Assembly (NCBI GenBank): GCA_019914945.1
Contig: CM034104.1
Location: forward strand, 12,326,046 to 12,390,045
Source: Typha latifolia
Taxonomy: Eukaryota; Streptophyta; Magnoliopsida; Poales; Typhaceae
DNA length: 64,000 nt
Direction: 5' to 3'
The notes under the pieces were generated by a model that worked only from the letters and a program-made list of their open reading frames with translations, did no database searches and had not been told where the DNA came from. Made by a program: the position numbers and the translations under genes. Of this stretch, positions 25,101 to 36,400 are shown piece after piece (within the stretch, counting starts at the first letter, position 1; every line of letters starts with the position of its first letter).

Positions 25101-25327
25101 TCGTAGGCTGCAGCTTTGAGCCTCTTCAACCAGAGGCACACGGATTCATCGTTGAAAGATCGCTTCTCCGCATCATTGAGGACTGCTTGAACTGAGAGCA
25201 AGGTGGTCTTCATGTCATCGAGGTCTTTCTTGAAGTTCCATAGCAGCCCAAGCTCCGACCAAAGCCCGGAGCCCAACTTTTTTAATAGCTCCCTCACAAC
25301 GGCAGAGGCAACAAGTTCTCCTGCCAT
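22130..25327 (-). CDS. CC-NB-LRR disease-resistance-type receptor, intact, 1065 aa
   Basis: Intracellular NLR of the RGA class; members sense pathogen effectors and act as ADP/ATP switches. It reads as one uninterrupted frame. The frame extends 11 codons upstream of the chosen start, but MAGELVASAVVRELLKKL is the start shared with the decayed paralogue. Positions below are counted from the longer start, in order: Rx-type coiled coil about 12-150 with YDIEDMVDQF (86-95); P-loop GIGGLGKTT (202-210); LLVLDDVW (277-284); IIVTTRSERV (307-316); CKGVPLTANALGG (366-378), with Val for the usual Leu; LKLCFVYCSFYPR (428-440); and KMHDLVYDLA (503-512), the MHD motif. LRR units run from about 570 to 1040. 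The last codons, ACCACAG followed by GTACAT, could be a splice donor, so the true C-terminus may differ by a few residues. TATTTATA at 25530-25537 is a plausible TATA box. The specificity is unknown. Confidence 0.92.
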   Translation of the reverse strand: MAGELVASAVVRELLKKLGSGLWSELGLLWNFKKDLDDMKTTLLSVQAVLNDAEKRSFNDESVCLWLKRLKAAAYDIEDMVDQFQTQNQAKDTKVLKYFSSAKSSFSLPIMAHKLKGMRKRLDNIAAERSKYNLREEVIPYRQQVIEGRNTTSAVIRDDILGREVEATEIINRLLSTSDASTAFSVIPIVGIGGLGKTTLAKLIFNDGRVKEVFEPRIWVHAMEFNVEKLARGILSSGTREDYNLGSNLEFKVRRAQENLDGKRYLLVLDDVWNVDWEKWEAFKPMLQGGKRESRIIVTTRSERVPSIMGAEMPHMLKPLSDDDCLKLFEQRAFGSADAKDNHLVSIGEEIVKKCKGVPLTANALGGMLHFTTGEATWKKVRDSELWELNEEEGGSRLENKIISSLKLSYQYMSSPLKLCFVYCSFYPRASELDKDMLIQQWIAQRFIQTEDENEALEIGDGYVNYLLSMSFLEEGQEIRYPTLDIVRVTYKMHDLVYDLARWVAGDEVSVLDARDQSAIPNVLECRYASIIKYGRLSGELEKALPRKVRALHFHRCRRLPKGIFSYTKCLRVLDFSYSLFEPSTSLIYELKQLRYLKISSDAGNVVDERIGKLHNLIYLDLSFSPELMELPNSIGSLQKLHSLKLHGCFSLQSLPESLGNLVNLNTLNVKSCFQLKSLPESLGNLTELRTLDIQGCALLDELRKYIHNMTHLKIQTDEPLELEPSADMLELYIMQGPSTKYVVRSIIDAKRICLKERGSINSLVYDYTYRLGRGDIAMLEALQPHQNLQELCIKRFSDSMFPSWIRSQIESFLPNLVKIKLYDIYLGCGHLPMLGQLPQLEEILICRMLSVRRISEEFCWARNRVGTPFLSLKRLELEGMLELEEWLTAAVAGDRERGASLFPCLEELNISNCPRLRVHPCIPPSVRRLKLKDEARQILTFLDVETSLLKHLYISGLKGLVDLPESIQSLTSLETLELVVGKSLATLPEWLGELFQLRSLEIGRCPVIDCLPQSIQCLTALKSLHITGCSKSLLERTQKDTGEDWDKISHIEDIKITTGTYVIS

Positions 25328-25529
25328 CACCAGACCGAGATTGATCTCCCAGAACTCCAAGATGAAGAAAGGAAATTGGACGCTGAAGAGATGAATGATT
25401 AGTAATAGAGCTAAGAATTTGGTTGACTTTTGAAGTCTATGACTGCAACTTGAACGGCATCATTGCCAAGGAGATTTACTCGAATTTAGTATTGCTAGAA
25501 GACAACAAAACAGTTGGAAGTTGGATGCC

Positions 25530-25537
25530 TATTTATA
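25530..25537 (-). promoter_or_regulatory. TATA-box candidate of the intact NLR
   Basis: TATAAATA on the minus strand lies about 200 bp upstream of the preferred NLR start codon. The position suits a long 5' leader. Assigned by sequence only. Confidence 0.45.
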
Positions 25538-25599
25538 CATATTTTTTTCCCCAGCTTGCAAGCTTAGTCAAAGTCCTCCAAAACCAAACACAACCAAAA

Positions 25600-25960
25600 T
25601 TTGATTTAATTATCTCGTGGCCACTTGCTCCATTTGATATTCAGATTCCTTCCCTGCTAGTTGCCTCTCACTATAACGCCAATGACGAAAACTGTCGTCA
25701 TAAAAATAAAAAATTATCGGCTAACAGAAGTTGCCTCAATAGCTTACCAGCAGGGTATAATAAAAACTTTGTTTGCTAGTGGCACAGGCACTAGTTTATC
25801 ATTCCGTTTGATCTTATTGTGGGTTTAGGATTTGCTTCCTCTTCCACCCTCAGAGAACAAGACTTTCTTTGCTAGTGGCTCAGGCATGAGATAAAAGCTG
25901 GTGCAAAGAAAAATCTAGTCCTGAAGGAGTTTCTTTTACAATTATTGACAGGGTGAGCAA
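25600..25960. repeat. further copy of cluster spacer words
   Basis: The words CTTTGCTAGTGGC at about 25767 and 25869 and AATCTAGTCCTGAAGGAG at about 25910 recur at about 15915 and 21316. The duplicated spacer therefore extends past the 5' end of the intact NLR, so a further unit may once have lain here. Confidence 0.5.
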
Positions 25961-25970
25961 ATTCCACAAG

Positions 25971-26288
25971 TTAATGAGACTTCAAAATCCACGCCTTCAT
26001 ATAGGTTTCAATCGTACCCCGGATGTGGATCATTTTTTCATGCTCTGCACACAAATCAGAATGGCTAACGCTCTTGAGTGATGGGCAGCCAAATTTGCAG
26101 CTGATTGTAACGTTGGTGTTGCATGGAAACCTTTCATCTCTCTTCAGCCAGTCTGAAGCACCAACATTTGCTTTCTTTCTGTTTCTGATCTCCAGGGGAG
26201 AGAATCCATGCCTTCTCCAACTGATATAGGAAAATAAATGATAGGCAGGAATTCTTTTGCAAACTACTTCAAATAGCCGTCCATGCAA
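25971..26288 (-). other. unassigned open frame, possible terminal exon
   Basis: A 105-codon frame of balanced composition contains CKFGCPSLKSVSHSDLC, faintly like an LRR end, and finishes IRGTIETYMKAWILKSH. It has no recognised domain and may lack its own start. It could be the last exon of a gene whose earlier exons are the exon-like pieces at 27290-27535, or an NLR remnant. The function is unknown. Confidence 0.25.
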
Positions 26289-27289
26289 GTCCCGGATGCT
26301 GCTTGAATCGAAGAAGTATGTAAAACAACCTTACCAAGGAAAACAAGAAATTAGAAATTAAAGAGGATCAAATAAGTTAAAACTTCCTTACAGACATAAT
26401 GCCACTTCCCAAGTTGCTCACATGATGACATCCATTTTCAGACATTACTCACTTTATAGGCTTGTTCCAGAATAGCATTAGCAAATCTAGACGAAGTATG
26501 CTCTTGGGAATTAAGCTGGATGTGTTGTTTATTATACATAGAATAAATCTCTGCACTGAATCCACAAGATTATTACAGATGAAGCAACATATTTTTTGTT
26601 CTAATATATAACCTCAAATAAATCATAGGTGCAAAAGGAGTATCAAAACATGGGATTGGATGTACATTGCTTTCCTGTGCAGGAAGGTGAGAAGAAGGAT
26701 TCGAATAGTACATGGATGGAAAATCAAGGGACAAAGAAGAATAATGGCCCAATATGCAAAATAAAATCACTCTATTTTCCATATTTTTGGGTTGGGGAAG
26801 GTCAAGTAAAATTCACGAAAATTTCACAATGCTTTATGGTTCAAAATGGAAAAAAAAAACTTCCTTTAGTTAAGCCAAAAAATATCAGAAACTTGGTGAC
26901 AAATTGAGGGGAAGAATCTACAACAACTCTTCATTAGTCTGAACCAAACAATTTCTCCAAATTCCAGAAGAGCACATGTTTGGACTTCTACAACCTCTTA
27001 AGCCCAAAAACAATGAAAAGAAAATGTAAAAATGGTCATGGATTGCCTTGCCGGTGAATAACACTGTTGGGTGAAGGAGATGTGGTGGGAGGGTTTGCTG
27101 CTGAACTATGACGATGCGTTATTGCCAGCACTACAATCAGTGAAGTTAATAACAAGTGCCTCAAAAAAAAAAAAAATGCAAAGCCCATGTGAAGAAAACA
27201 GCTTAAATGATGCTGTAAGTGAGGAGGCATTTGCAGATTTATTATGTACGTAAAGTAGCAAATGCAGGAATTCCCACCTTGCTGGCAAT

Positions 27290-27535
27290 TACTGCCTTTT
27301 TGACGTTATTTTCTAAGCTGAAAATATGGTTCCTGTTCTGCATGGCATTTTCTGTTGCCTGCACCAAAAACACAAGCATAAAATAAATATTAGTATATAA
27401 AAACTAAGAATAGCATGAACTTTCTGTTATCGTATTTAGTGACAGAACATGAAAATTTACCGAGAATGACAATTCAGGTTCAATCTCAATAAGAGAAGCC
27501 ACAGTGGTCTTCCAAATAGGTAGTAAACTAATCAG
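27290..27535 (-). other. two exon-like segments, unassigned
   Basis: Two stretches on the minus strand have splice-like borders and join in phase. One is about 27461-27525, reading LLPIWKTTVASLIEIEPEL-type sequence and ending TCG|GTAAAT. The other is about 27280-27360, starting after TGCAG, reading ATENAMQNRNHIFSLENN and ending AAG|GTGGGA. They could be exons of an unrecognised gene or a spliced 3' tail of the PPR transcript. No family was recognised. Confidence 0.25.
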
Positions 27536-27930
27536 TTAGACAAGTTTGTGGCACCAAAAGCGTTAGCATTCAAGATGTGATGTCATCATGAAACAAGCAT
27601 ATGAGGTCAAAGGAGTCTTTATACTTCAACTAGTGGAAGGAAGAAGGTAGTCTGAGCCTTTGGCCTAATCAATTATCCCTGAAATTCATGCTTCCTGCAA
27701 CTAACATGTGAAAGTGGAAGGACATTAGTAAACTTTGCAAATTGAAAAAACATGACACTCGAGTTCAAGGCTGCAGAAGTTAAAATAACACCAGGAGCTC
27801 AAAGAATAGACATGGAAGTTAAGATATAATAGAGACAGCACAGGTCACTAAACTGCAAATGCCGCCATTCAATGGACAAGTAAAAGCATGAAATGTTCAT
27901 AAGAGGAAGGATTAGAGCGAACCTTTGACC

Positions 27931-30141
27931 TCACCAATAATCCCTGCAAGAGCAAGATCCATCATTGAAATGATGGAATCTATTTGCATCTCTTAGAACG
28001 ATCTCTCTTCCAGCTATCTTTGCAATTAACTTAATTGCAGAATGGCAGTCCCCACATACCCGTAGATTCTTCATGACGCGGATTGGTATACCTGCTGGAA
28101 TCTTCAGAATACCAAATGCTACTGCCTGCCTCTCACTATGGTATCGCAAGTTATGAGTTTTCTGCTCCTCATCAATGTCATGAAGCACAAAACTGCTATC
28201 AGGAGAGTAACCGGCTTCCTTCAACAACCCATCTAGTCTCTCCAACATGCCAACAATAAGTACATGCTCAGGATGTGCCAGTACATCACCGCAGGTGAAC
28301 AAATGTACCATCTTGTCAAATTCGATCCAACTACAACCTGGGGACTTGCTCACATTCCTTGAGATCATCACCTTTCTCAGCTCTGCAACATCTTCCCACT
28401 TCCCATTTGTGGCATACATATTGGAGAGCAAGATGTAAGGCCCAGCATTGCCAGGCTCTAGTTGTAAAAGCTTTTTGGCAGCAATCTCAGCAATCTCCGA
28501 ATTCATGTGCATCCTACTTGCACCCAACAAAGCACCCCAAACAACAGCATCGGCTTCAATAGGCATCTTCCTTATCAAGTCCATTGCTTCATCGACATGG
28601 CCTGCACGACCGAGCAAGTCCACCATACAGGCATAGTGTTCTGCTCTTGGTTTAATCGAAGAATTCAAGGTTATAGAATCAAAAATCTCTCGCCCTTCTT
28701 TTACCTTTCCCGTATAGCTACAAGCAGAGAGTACCCCTATATAGGTGATCTCATCAGGAAACATTCCTATAGATCTCATTTCATCAAAGACACTCAAAGC
28801 TTCCTCCCCCAAGCCATGCTGCGCATAACCAGTTATCATCGAATTCCACATCACGACATCCTTCAGCTCAAACATGTCAAAAATGCTCTTAGCTTTAACC
28901 AGATTCCCACATTTAATATACATCGTGATCAAGGCTGACACAACAAAGACATCCATGTAAAAGGAGGACCTTAGCATCACAGCATGTATCTCCCTTCCAT
29001 GATCAAGTATAGCCAGACTGGCGCAAACTGTAAGAGCACTAATGATCGAAGGGTAATTTGGGTATATCCCATTCATATGCATCGAGCGAAACATTTCCAG
29101 CGCCTCCAATTGGAACCCATTACGCTCGTACGCCTTAATCATCGCACTCCATGATCCATCATCCCTTTCCTTCATCCCATCAAACACCTGCCTTGCCTCG
29201 GTCACCATCCCATGCTGGCCAAATCCAAGAATCATCGCATTGCAAGCAACCAATGACCTCTCTGGCATCGCCAGAAACAACTCCTCAGCCTCCTCCACAC
29301 GCCCAGCTTGGACATACCCTGTCAGCATCGCAGTCCAGGAGACCTCATTCCGCTCGGGCATCACCTCAAACAATTTTCTTGCAAGATCCACCTGGAGGTT
29401 CTGTGCATACCCCGACACCATGGCAGTCCAAGAAACAACATTCCTCTTCGGCATCTCATCAAACAGTGCCCTTGCCTCTGCCGTCTGACCGAATTGGCAA
29501 TAACCAGAAATCATTGTCGTCCGAGCAACAACATCTTTTTCTGGCATTTCATTGAACAGTTTCTTTGCATCATCGATACGTCCATTTTGGAGAAACCCGC
29601 CAAGCATTACAGTGTAAGATACGACATTTCTCTCTGGCATGCAGTAGAAGAGCTTCTCTGCTTCAGCAATGTCTGCTTCTTGAACGTACCCGCGAATGAG
29701 GGAGGTGTAGGAGACAACATTGGGCGGGAAGGGAATTGAGTCGAGGACTTTGTGGGCATCAGCAAGGCGGTGGCATTTGACTAGGCCAGAGATGAGAGCA
29801 TTGTAGGAGGAAATATTTCGCTGGGGCATTTTATCGAACAGTTGGAGGGCGAGGCGGGGGAGGCGGTTGTGGAAGTAACCAGAGACGAGGGCGTTGTAGG
29901 AGGTGATGTTGTGGGTGGGCATGGCGTCGAACACGGCGACGGCCGCGTTCATGTCACCAACTCGAGCCAGGCGAGCGATGCGGGCGTTAGCAGAAAGGAT
30001 CGGTGCCGCTACGCTGGTTGGGTGGAAGCGGATGGGAGGGAGGCGCATCTCGCGAGAGTGAGCACAGCGGAAATATTCCGCGCGCTCAGAGGGTGAGAGG
30101 GTGACAGCTGAGAATGATGTCTTAAATTGGACAATTTCCAT
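27931..30141 (-). CDS. PPR-DYW protein, organellar RNA-editing factor, 736 aa
   Basis: DYW-class pentatricopeptide proteins bind organellar transcripts and deaminate specific cytidines to uridine. The single-exon gene has PLS-type repeats from about residue 50 to 560, with clear units such as [20 protein letters not shown] and [13 protein letters not shown]. The E/E+ region follows, then a complete DYW domain from about 640. The zinc-binding, deaminase-like HSE is at 668-670, CGDC at 696-699, and the protein ends CSCRDYW. The arrangement and sequence are close to Arabidopsis At1g56690, annotated as mitochondrial. The Met at residue 32 ([10 protein letters not shown]) is an alternative start; the region after it is Arg-rich and short of acidic residues, as in a mitochondrial presequence. 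The edited site cannot be deduced here. Confidence 0.93.
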   Translation of the reverse strand: MEIVQFKTSFSAVTLSPSERAEYFRCAHSREMRLPPIRFHPTSVAAPILSANARIARLARVGDMNAAVAVFDAMPTHNITSYNALVSGYFHNRLPRLALQLFDKMPQRNISSYNALISGLVKCHRLADAHKVLDSIPFPPNVVSYTSLIRGYVQEADIAEAEKLFYCMPERNVVSYTVMLGGFLQNGRIDDAKKLFNEMPEKDVVARTTMISGYCQFGQTAEARALFDEMPKRNVVSWTAMVSGYAQNLQVDLARKLFEVMPERNEVSWTAMLTGYVQAGRVEEAEELFLAMPERSLVACNAMILGFGQHGMVTEARQVFDGMKERDDGSWSAMIKAYERNGFQLEALEMFRSMHMNGIYPNYPSIISALTVCASLAILDHGREIHAVMLRSSFYMDVFVVSALITMYIKCGNLVKAKSIFDMFELKDVVMWNSMITGYAQHGLGEEALSVFDEMRSIGMFPDEITYIGVLSACSYTGKVKEGREIFDSITLNSSIKPRAEHYACMVDLLGRAGHVDEAMDLIRKMPIEADAVVWGALLGASRMHMNSEIAEIAAKKLLQLEPGNAGPYILLSNMYATNGKWEDVAELRKVMISRNVSKSPGCSWIEFDKMVHLFTCGDVLAHPEHVLIVGMLERLDGLLKEAGYSPDSSFVLHDIDEEQKTHNLRYHSERQAVAFGILKIPAGIPIRVMKNLRVCGDCHSAIKLIAKIAGREIVLRDANRFHHFNDGSCSCRDYW

Positions 30142-30882
30142 ATAACACCCTAAAATTAGTCATTTTGTTTGTTGAATTCTCCGACAATCCATCATTGCAA
30201 AAATAAAAAGGAAAAAAAAAAGAAAAAAATAATATATATAATATAAAATCTAAGAAGGATTATCATGTCCAGTGTATACTTTTTAGTAGTTCTTCAGACG
30301 CTTCACAACATCCTTCATAGTGTCGTATATGAGTGTTAATTTGTTAACATAACCATATGTATAGTTTTAAACTTGCAGCATATAGACATCTTACGTCATT
30401 AAAAACTATTAAAAGTTTCGAGCTTTTCCTCTCTGTTTTGTTCAACAAACGCATATATCTTGATACTCGAACATATAATAGCTTTCCTGACTAAACTTGT
30501 ACATCTCTTTATACAGCAATTGCAGTGGAACTTTTTCAGTTTGTGACCCAAATAAAAACTTATAACTACATAGATCACATGCTGCCATATTGGTTCGTCA
30601 TGGGAATCACACAAAAATAAGGAGACCAACATAGAATTGGGTATTCTCCAACTCTTCAAGTGCAAGCATTGCGGAAAACAGCAAAAAATGCATCAAGACT
30701 ATAACCTCATACACTCTAGTCTTCAAAGCTTTTAAAAGTACAGAAAATTCAATCAAAAATTTCCTGATTAGAATGTTAAACACAGAGGAAAACTTAATGA
30801 AAGCAAAATTTCCTATTTAAAATGTTGAACTTGGATGGGAAAAAAAAACTAAAATTAATGCAAAATCAGCTCTATCTCTGAT
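30142..30882. other. intergenic, no feature seen
   Basis: AT-rich DNA with an A-rich tract at about 30205-30235, then what is probably the 3'UTR of the neighbouring ribosomal protein gene. No gene or repeat was recognised. Confidence 0.5.
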
Positions 30883-32292
30883 TCAGATGATGCCTATCTT
30901 GTTTGCGACATCAAGGGCATCATAATCTGGAGTCAACTTCACGAATGCCTTCTTTGTCCCATCGGGCCTGTGTCATATTAAATGAGAACAGAAGGATCAG
31001 AATAGACTATTAGAAATCACTAAATTACAGAATGCATGATGATATTGGAATGAAAAGCAATGAAAGAAACAAAGAAAAATCCAACTGACCTTATTAGGGT
31101 ATTAACTTTCTTTGCCTGGATGTCATACATCTTCTTAACGGCCGCTCTAATCTTCTTCTTGTCAGCATGTATGTCAACAATGAAGACAATTGTATTATTG
31201 TCTTCAATCTTCTTCATGGCAGATTCAGTGGTAAGCGGATATTTAAGGATCGCATAATGATCTAACTTGTTTCTAGGTGGCGCACTTATCCTAGGATATT
31301 TTGGGTTCCTATCTTTCTTCAGTGTCTTGGGACGATGGAAGGTCACAGATGTGCGTATCTTCTTTGCCTTCTTTTTCAGTGTAGAAGTCCCAGACTTCAC
31401 AGCCTTTGCAACCTTCAAAGCCTGTTTCTTGCCATCAGTTTTCTTGGCAGGAGCTGCTGCAGAAAAATTTCACATGTAAGACAAAATTGATACAAGATTG
31501 ATAATTCCTTCAAGATATTACTAACAAAAGATAACAGAGCAAAATGTAAAGTACAAATAAAATAGAATGCAATCACCGAAGGAGATCTACTCTTTTTATT
31601 CATACCCCTAAATTACAGAAATTGGAAAACTACATTACTTTCTAGATTTAAACAGCTAGATTTCCCAAGCAACATTATAAAGATAAGTTATGACACATCC
31701 CCTGCTAATCCTATTGTTAGTCCAGGAAAAAGTATGACAGGACAGCAATCAGTGAAGAAGAGCATTAAAATACACAGGTTTAAATCATAGAGCTCTTTTC
31801 TTTTGTCACTGTTTTAGAATAGCAGAACCATGGTAGCAAAGCATAGGAACTGTCTTAGCATTTTAAATCCTGTTACCTTCTGCTAGTATAAACTTGAACC
31901 TGATTTAACTGTAGATGTTCACAGTTGATGCATTCTATCTGTTTACTAAGCTCTTAGAGGTATAAATTCTTCGCCATTCGAGTAGACTGTCATTGAGAGA
32001 TGTACATTTCCCTCTGAATTAGCTATTTCATGTTCAGTTAATGGCTTACATGAACTACTCGAGAAGCTCTTACTACATGACCCTTCTTCTAATTTCATTT
32101 TTTGTAATTTCTACAAATTCTTACAATATCACACAATTAACACTATCATAAGTAGAGAAGAACCATAAATGAGTGAGTCCAAAAAAGCAAAATATAACAT
32201 ATACAAATGACCTACAATGACACTTAAAATTTAGCGGCATTAAATTTATTCTTTGGCTAAAATAGTTAAATACCTTTCTCTGGAGGGGCCAT
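30883..32292 (-). CDS. RPL23A: 60S ribosomal protein L23A (uL23), 156 aa
   Basis: Cytosolic large-subunit protein near the polypeptide exit tunnel. Exons: 32274-32292 (MAPPEK plus one base), 31090-31456 and 30883-30967; 471 nt in total including stop. The basic N-terminal extension ([31 protein letters not shown]) and the core ([53 protein letters not shown]) are diagnostic. The last exon reads [28 protein letters not shown], the usual C-terminus. A further intron probably splits the 5'UTR: donor AAG|GTTGGT near 32866 and acceptor TGCAG near 32332. Length agrees with the family. Confidence 0.95.
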
Positions 32293-32889
32293 TTAGTTTC
32301 ACAGAACAGTGTGGGCAGAATAAAAATACCTGCAGATAATCAAGAAACTAACGTCACAAGCCTGATAGACATAAAATGGACTAATAAACTGCAGCCTTAA
32401 CACGTAATAAATTACGTAAGGAATTAGTTTTACAGTCCAAAGAAAGACTACATTAACACAATATCCGCTCATAGTTTAGATTTTCGAAAACCTTCAGAAG
32501 AAATAACGAAGGTCGGTATTAAATATATCATCTAATGCCACTAGGGATGATAAATTCATAACATAATAAGCTTTTCGATTCCTTTAGGTCAGACGCAACT
32601 ACGACAACCAAACAAGTCTACATTTAGGATATCTTTGCAATCCCACCATGAAAAGACTTCTTTCTACTCCAATCCCTCATATACATTTCAATGTCGAATC
32701 CTTCTGACCAATTAAGAAAAGCTACAGCTAAATCCCATGCTTAGATCACAGAGAGCACATTACACGCGAAAATTATAGAAAAAACGAAGTGCTAATCGAA
32801 GAACCAAATCTATGAATCGGAAAGGACGATCTTGCGAAGGGAGAAACCCGAGGGTAGTATACCAACCTTCTTTCACGGCCGCGGTCTCC

Positions 32890-32940
32890 GAGAAAACCCT
32901 AAAGGAGGGGAACGAAACGGTTGAGGAGATATTTATAGAC
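32890..32940 (-). promoter_or_regulatory. RPL23A core promoter: TATA box and telo-box
   Basis: TCTATAAATA (minus strand) at 32929-32938 is a good TATA box. A telo-box, AAACCCTAA, lies at 32894-32902, about 30 bp downstream and probably at the start of the leader. This pairing is typical of plant ribosomal protein genes, where telo-boxes support expression in dividing cells. Confidence 0.7.
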
Positions 32941-33435
32941 ATTAACGAATAACCCGCAAGCCTGTTTACGTGATCGGATCGGTTCCGTGGTGGGAAGGGT
33001 CAAGCCCGTTAAGCGAGCGGCTTGGATTCCCAGAGAGAAAACGGAGGGCTTCTACGGTTGTGAATATAACGACGCCGACTTTAAGCCGGAGCGTCCGAGT
33101 TTTAGGGGAATTTTTTTTTTTACGCCCTTCTTTCCCTTTATTATCGGTCCGGACCCTGATTTCAGACAACCCAATAGTTTAATCCACACATATATAGAGA
33201 GATTTTGAATAATAATTAGCAAAAGGATGGTACAGTTTTGGATAGGGAAAAAACTTACTCAAGGAACTTTAACAGAGAAATATTGCACTGAATGATAAAT
33301 TATACATAAGATATCAAGTTATATCATTAAAAGAATTACAATAAGATAATTATTTCGAGGGGATATGTAAGGCCCTTGCTCTCTAGGAGATCTCCTTATT
33401 TAGATTGCCATTTAGATAATTAAATCGGACTATAA
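32941..33435. other. intergenic, no gene seen
   Basis: Upstream region of RPL23A and downstream region of the ABC ATPase gene. A (T)-rich run lies at about 33112-33121. Short open frames here have no recognisable content. Confidence 0.5.
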
Positions 33436-36400
33436 TTATTGCCTAAGAACCCTGTTAGAACTGAGAAGGAAATTCTCCTCCCCTGCTAGTGTTGAATGTA
33501 ATCTCCCAGCTGCCCAACCATTATTCAATACTCGAGCTGCACTTCTGGCAGGGTCTCCTATTACTCGACTTCCCTCTATTGGCTTCTCATGTTCCAATAG
33601 ACCGTTCGCCTTCCTCTCCTGTCTTCTCTTCTTATTGTCATCCTTCTCTTTTCGCAACCAGCTCTCCACTGTTCTCTGCAGTCAAATAAGTAGTTAGACT
33701 GACATATACCAGAAATTTATGATCGAGTAATGCAGCATAAAACAACTTATATTGACCAAGGAATGCACTATAAGAGTGCAATAATTGGAGACATCTATTT
33801 ATACATGGAGAGACACGATCCAAACAATTCAAAATAACTGGAAGATACAAGAAACACCTCGGTCGAGCATTGTGGTCCTGACAAGCTTTGGAGAAGACTA
33901 AAAAACCTCATGTGAGTCAGAACCAACAACAAATTTCTGTCAGGAACAAGAAAGCAAATTTAGCTCCTTAGAGGTGAAATTATGAGGTCAATGGATAGAG
34001 GCTGGTAATAAAATCTTCCAGAACTTGTTCTGATTCTTTTCTTAGTAAGCCTTCACAGTTCACATTCAAGGCAGAGACTCCATCATTGGATGAGTGAAGG
34101 CACTAAGGAAGGAAACCTAGAACCAGAAACACTAGTCCAATTGCTTGACCACAGCAACCTGTTGAATCTTTCACCAAAGAGGTGCTACCCAATGACAGAC
34201 TTATTTACCTATCAACACAAATAGCACCGGCACATCGAAAAGCAGTTTCCTTTACCTAAATCTTTATTCCTTGAAGTAAAAAGGCAGAGATTAGGCAACA
34301 GCAACTATTGTTTCCAAATATGATATCCAGTGTCAAATGGAGTAAAACAGGTACTTTAAGCTTTCCATCTCATCTCCAAACAAGAGAAATCTTAAACATT
34401 TAATGAACTTGAAAAAAATTAAGAATAGATTGTCATTAGAACCAATCACTCAAGAAACTTCAATTTTTCTTCTCAATTCTTCCAGCTATGTGGCAGATTG
34501 TCAATTATAACCTAATCAATGCATGATTAGAAAACTAGAGGAAAAAACTGCATTCATTAAGGTAACAAAAATATTCTTTTCATCCCTGTTACGTCCCCTG
34601 ATGATGAAATCAATCTATGTCAAGTTGCAGTCCTTGTCTTAATTGGTGAATTAACATAAGCATGTAAAATGGCGAACAAGCAAAAGATACCATCCGTGAT
34701 AAGGTTCTAAGATGCAACAGGTAATAGACAGTCTCTACACTTTTACTTCTTTACTCATGCATGCAGTTGCTAACTGAACACACTGATCAGATATTCTGAA
34801 ACCATCAATGTCATATCTCACGCTGTTTCCTCTCTTCAATCCACTGCATGAAACTCAGCACTCTTACTTCACTTGTTCTCCTCATTATATTCTGTACCCT
34901 TCTATATTTCTCTAAAGTAATGCAGCAATGTCTAAATTAGAGATTTAATAAAAAGGCCATCTAGTTTATAAGTGAAATAAGAAGAAAAGTGAAGATCCTA
35001 ATTGCCTTCAAGATTATTAATGATTTTCGGCTGCACTTCCACCTTATAAATAATCATAAATATCAGTCATGTCATTACCATGTTGTTTTCTACAAGATAG
35101 GTACTGATTCATATTCTACACTCACAATTTTAGAACCTTTTATTTCGCATATGTCTGATTTTAATTTGCTTCTTCTCCTTGCATTTCAAAAAGTATGAAA
35201 CAAAGTATTATTTTTCTCTCTGATTAATAATGCTACAACATTTCTTGCTAAGTAAGTTAGAACTGCACATTCAACATTTTCGTTGAGACAACTGATACAT
35301 CAGTAGTTTACAACAAACTGTAATTCTCTTACCATGAGAGATAAGTTACTCGTTTCTTTCACTTTTCCTAAAGGCAATGCCAGTTGCAACTTCCCGTCTG
35401 CGACGTATACCTGAAATTCAGTTCTAATATAACTACGTGTACTACAAAAAGGAATTCCTTGAATGAAACAAAATTACAGCCACAAAACTCACAATATGCG
35501 ATGGCCAATCATCAAGACCATCAAAAATATGTGTTGCATAAATGATCACTGCACCTCGTTCTTCACATTCTTTCCTTAGATATTTCAAAAGATTGGCCCT
35601 TGCCAGCACATCTAGGTCAACTGTAATCTCATCAAGAAGAAGAACCTAGGAGAGGACAAGAAAAATATAGAGGTTCTAATCTTTCTCATTTGTCTGACAA
35701 GTTACAACTAACTAAATACGATCGCTGTAGCAGAAATAAAAATAATAGAATCACAAACCTTAAATGGCTTTAGAAGGCCCATACAAATTTGAACTCGCCT
35801 TCTTTGACCATCTGATGCTTTATGCAATCGCCATGAAAGATCAATATCTAATATCTGAGGCATGGATGATCAAGCAAGTAAATCAATTGTACTATGGAAA
35901 CAACTGATCATTTCTCCAAGAAATCATCTTTCTAAATTGAACAAAAAGCTCAAGTAAGCCATCTAATATCTATGATTGCAAGCCTTGAAAAGATAGAAAG
36001 AATAGACTCACCTTAATAAGTTCATCCCTCCTTTGAGGATCGATGCCTGAAACTCCATATATCATCTTCTCTGCAGAAACATCTATCTGTATAGCTACCT
36101 GAAAACCAGCAAATGCAACATCCCTCCTCCACTGCATCCACCACAATATTTCTCAGATTATGCAATTCAAAACAATGTTAACATTGAAACAATGAGTTCC
36201 ATAAAGACAATTCAGCATATTTCTAAATGCAATTTTATCCAATTGATAGCCAAGAGGTAAAACTGGAAGCTAAAAGTACTTTCAGTTTGTTATCAAACTC
36301 AAGAACATATCTACCACAAAGAAGTAGCCTTTTAGTCCCAAATGTTTGGTCTCAGCTATCAAGAGCATATCAAGATGTCAACAACAATGTAACTTTTATT

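Noticed and set aside
27036..27185. Possible small secreted peptide with a hydrophobic N-terminus on the minus strand
   Set aside because: The hydrophobic part is largely a poly-T tract read as Phe, and the C-terminus matches no known peptide-hormone motif that I can see.
28247..30096. Plus-strand open frames opposite the PPR-DYW gene
   Set aside because: They are antisense shadows of a clearly coding minus-strand gene with family motifs throughout.
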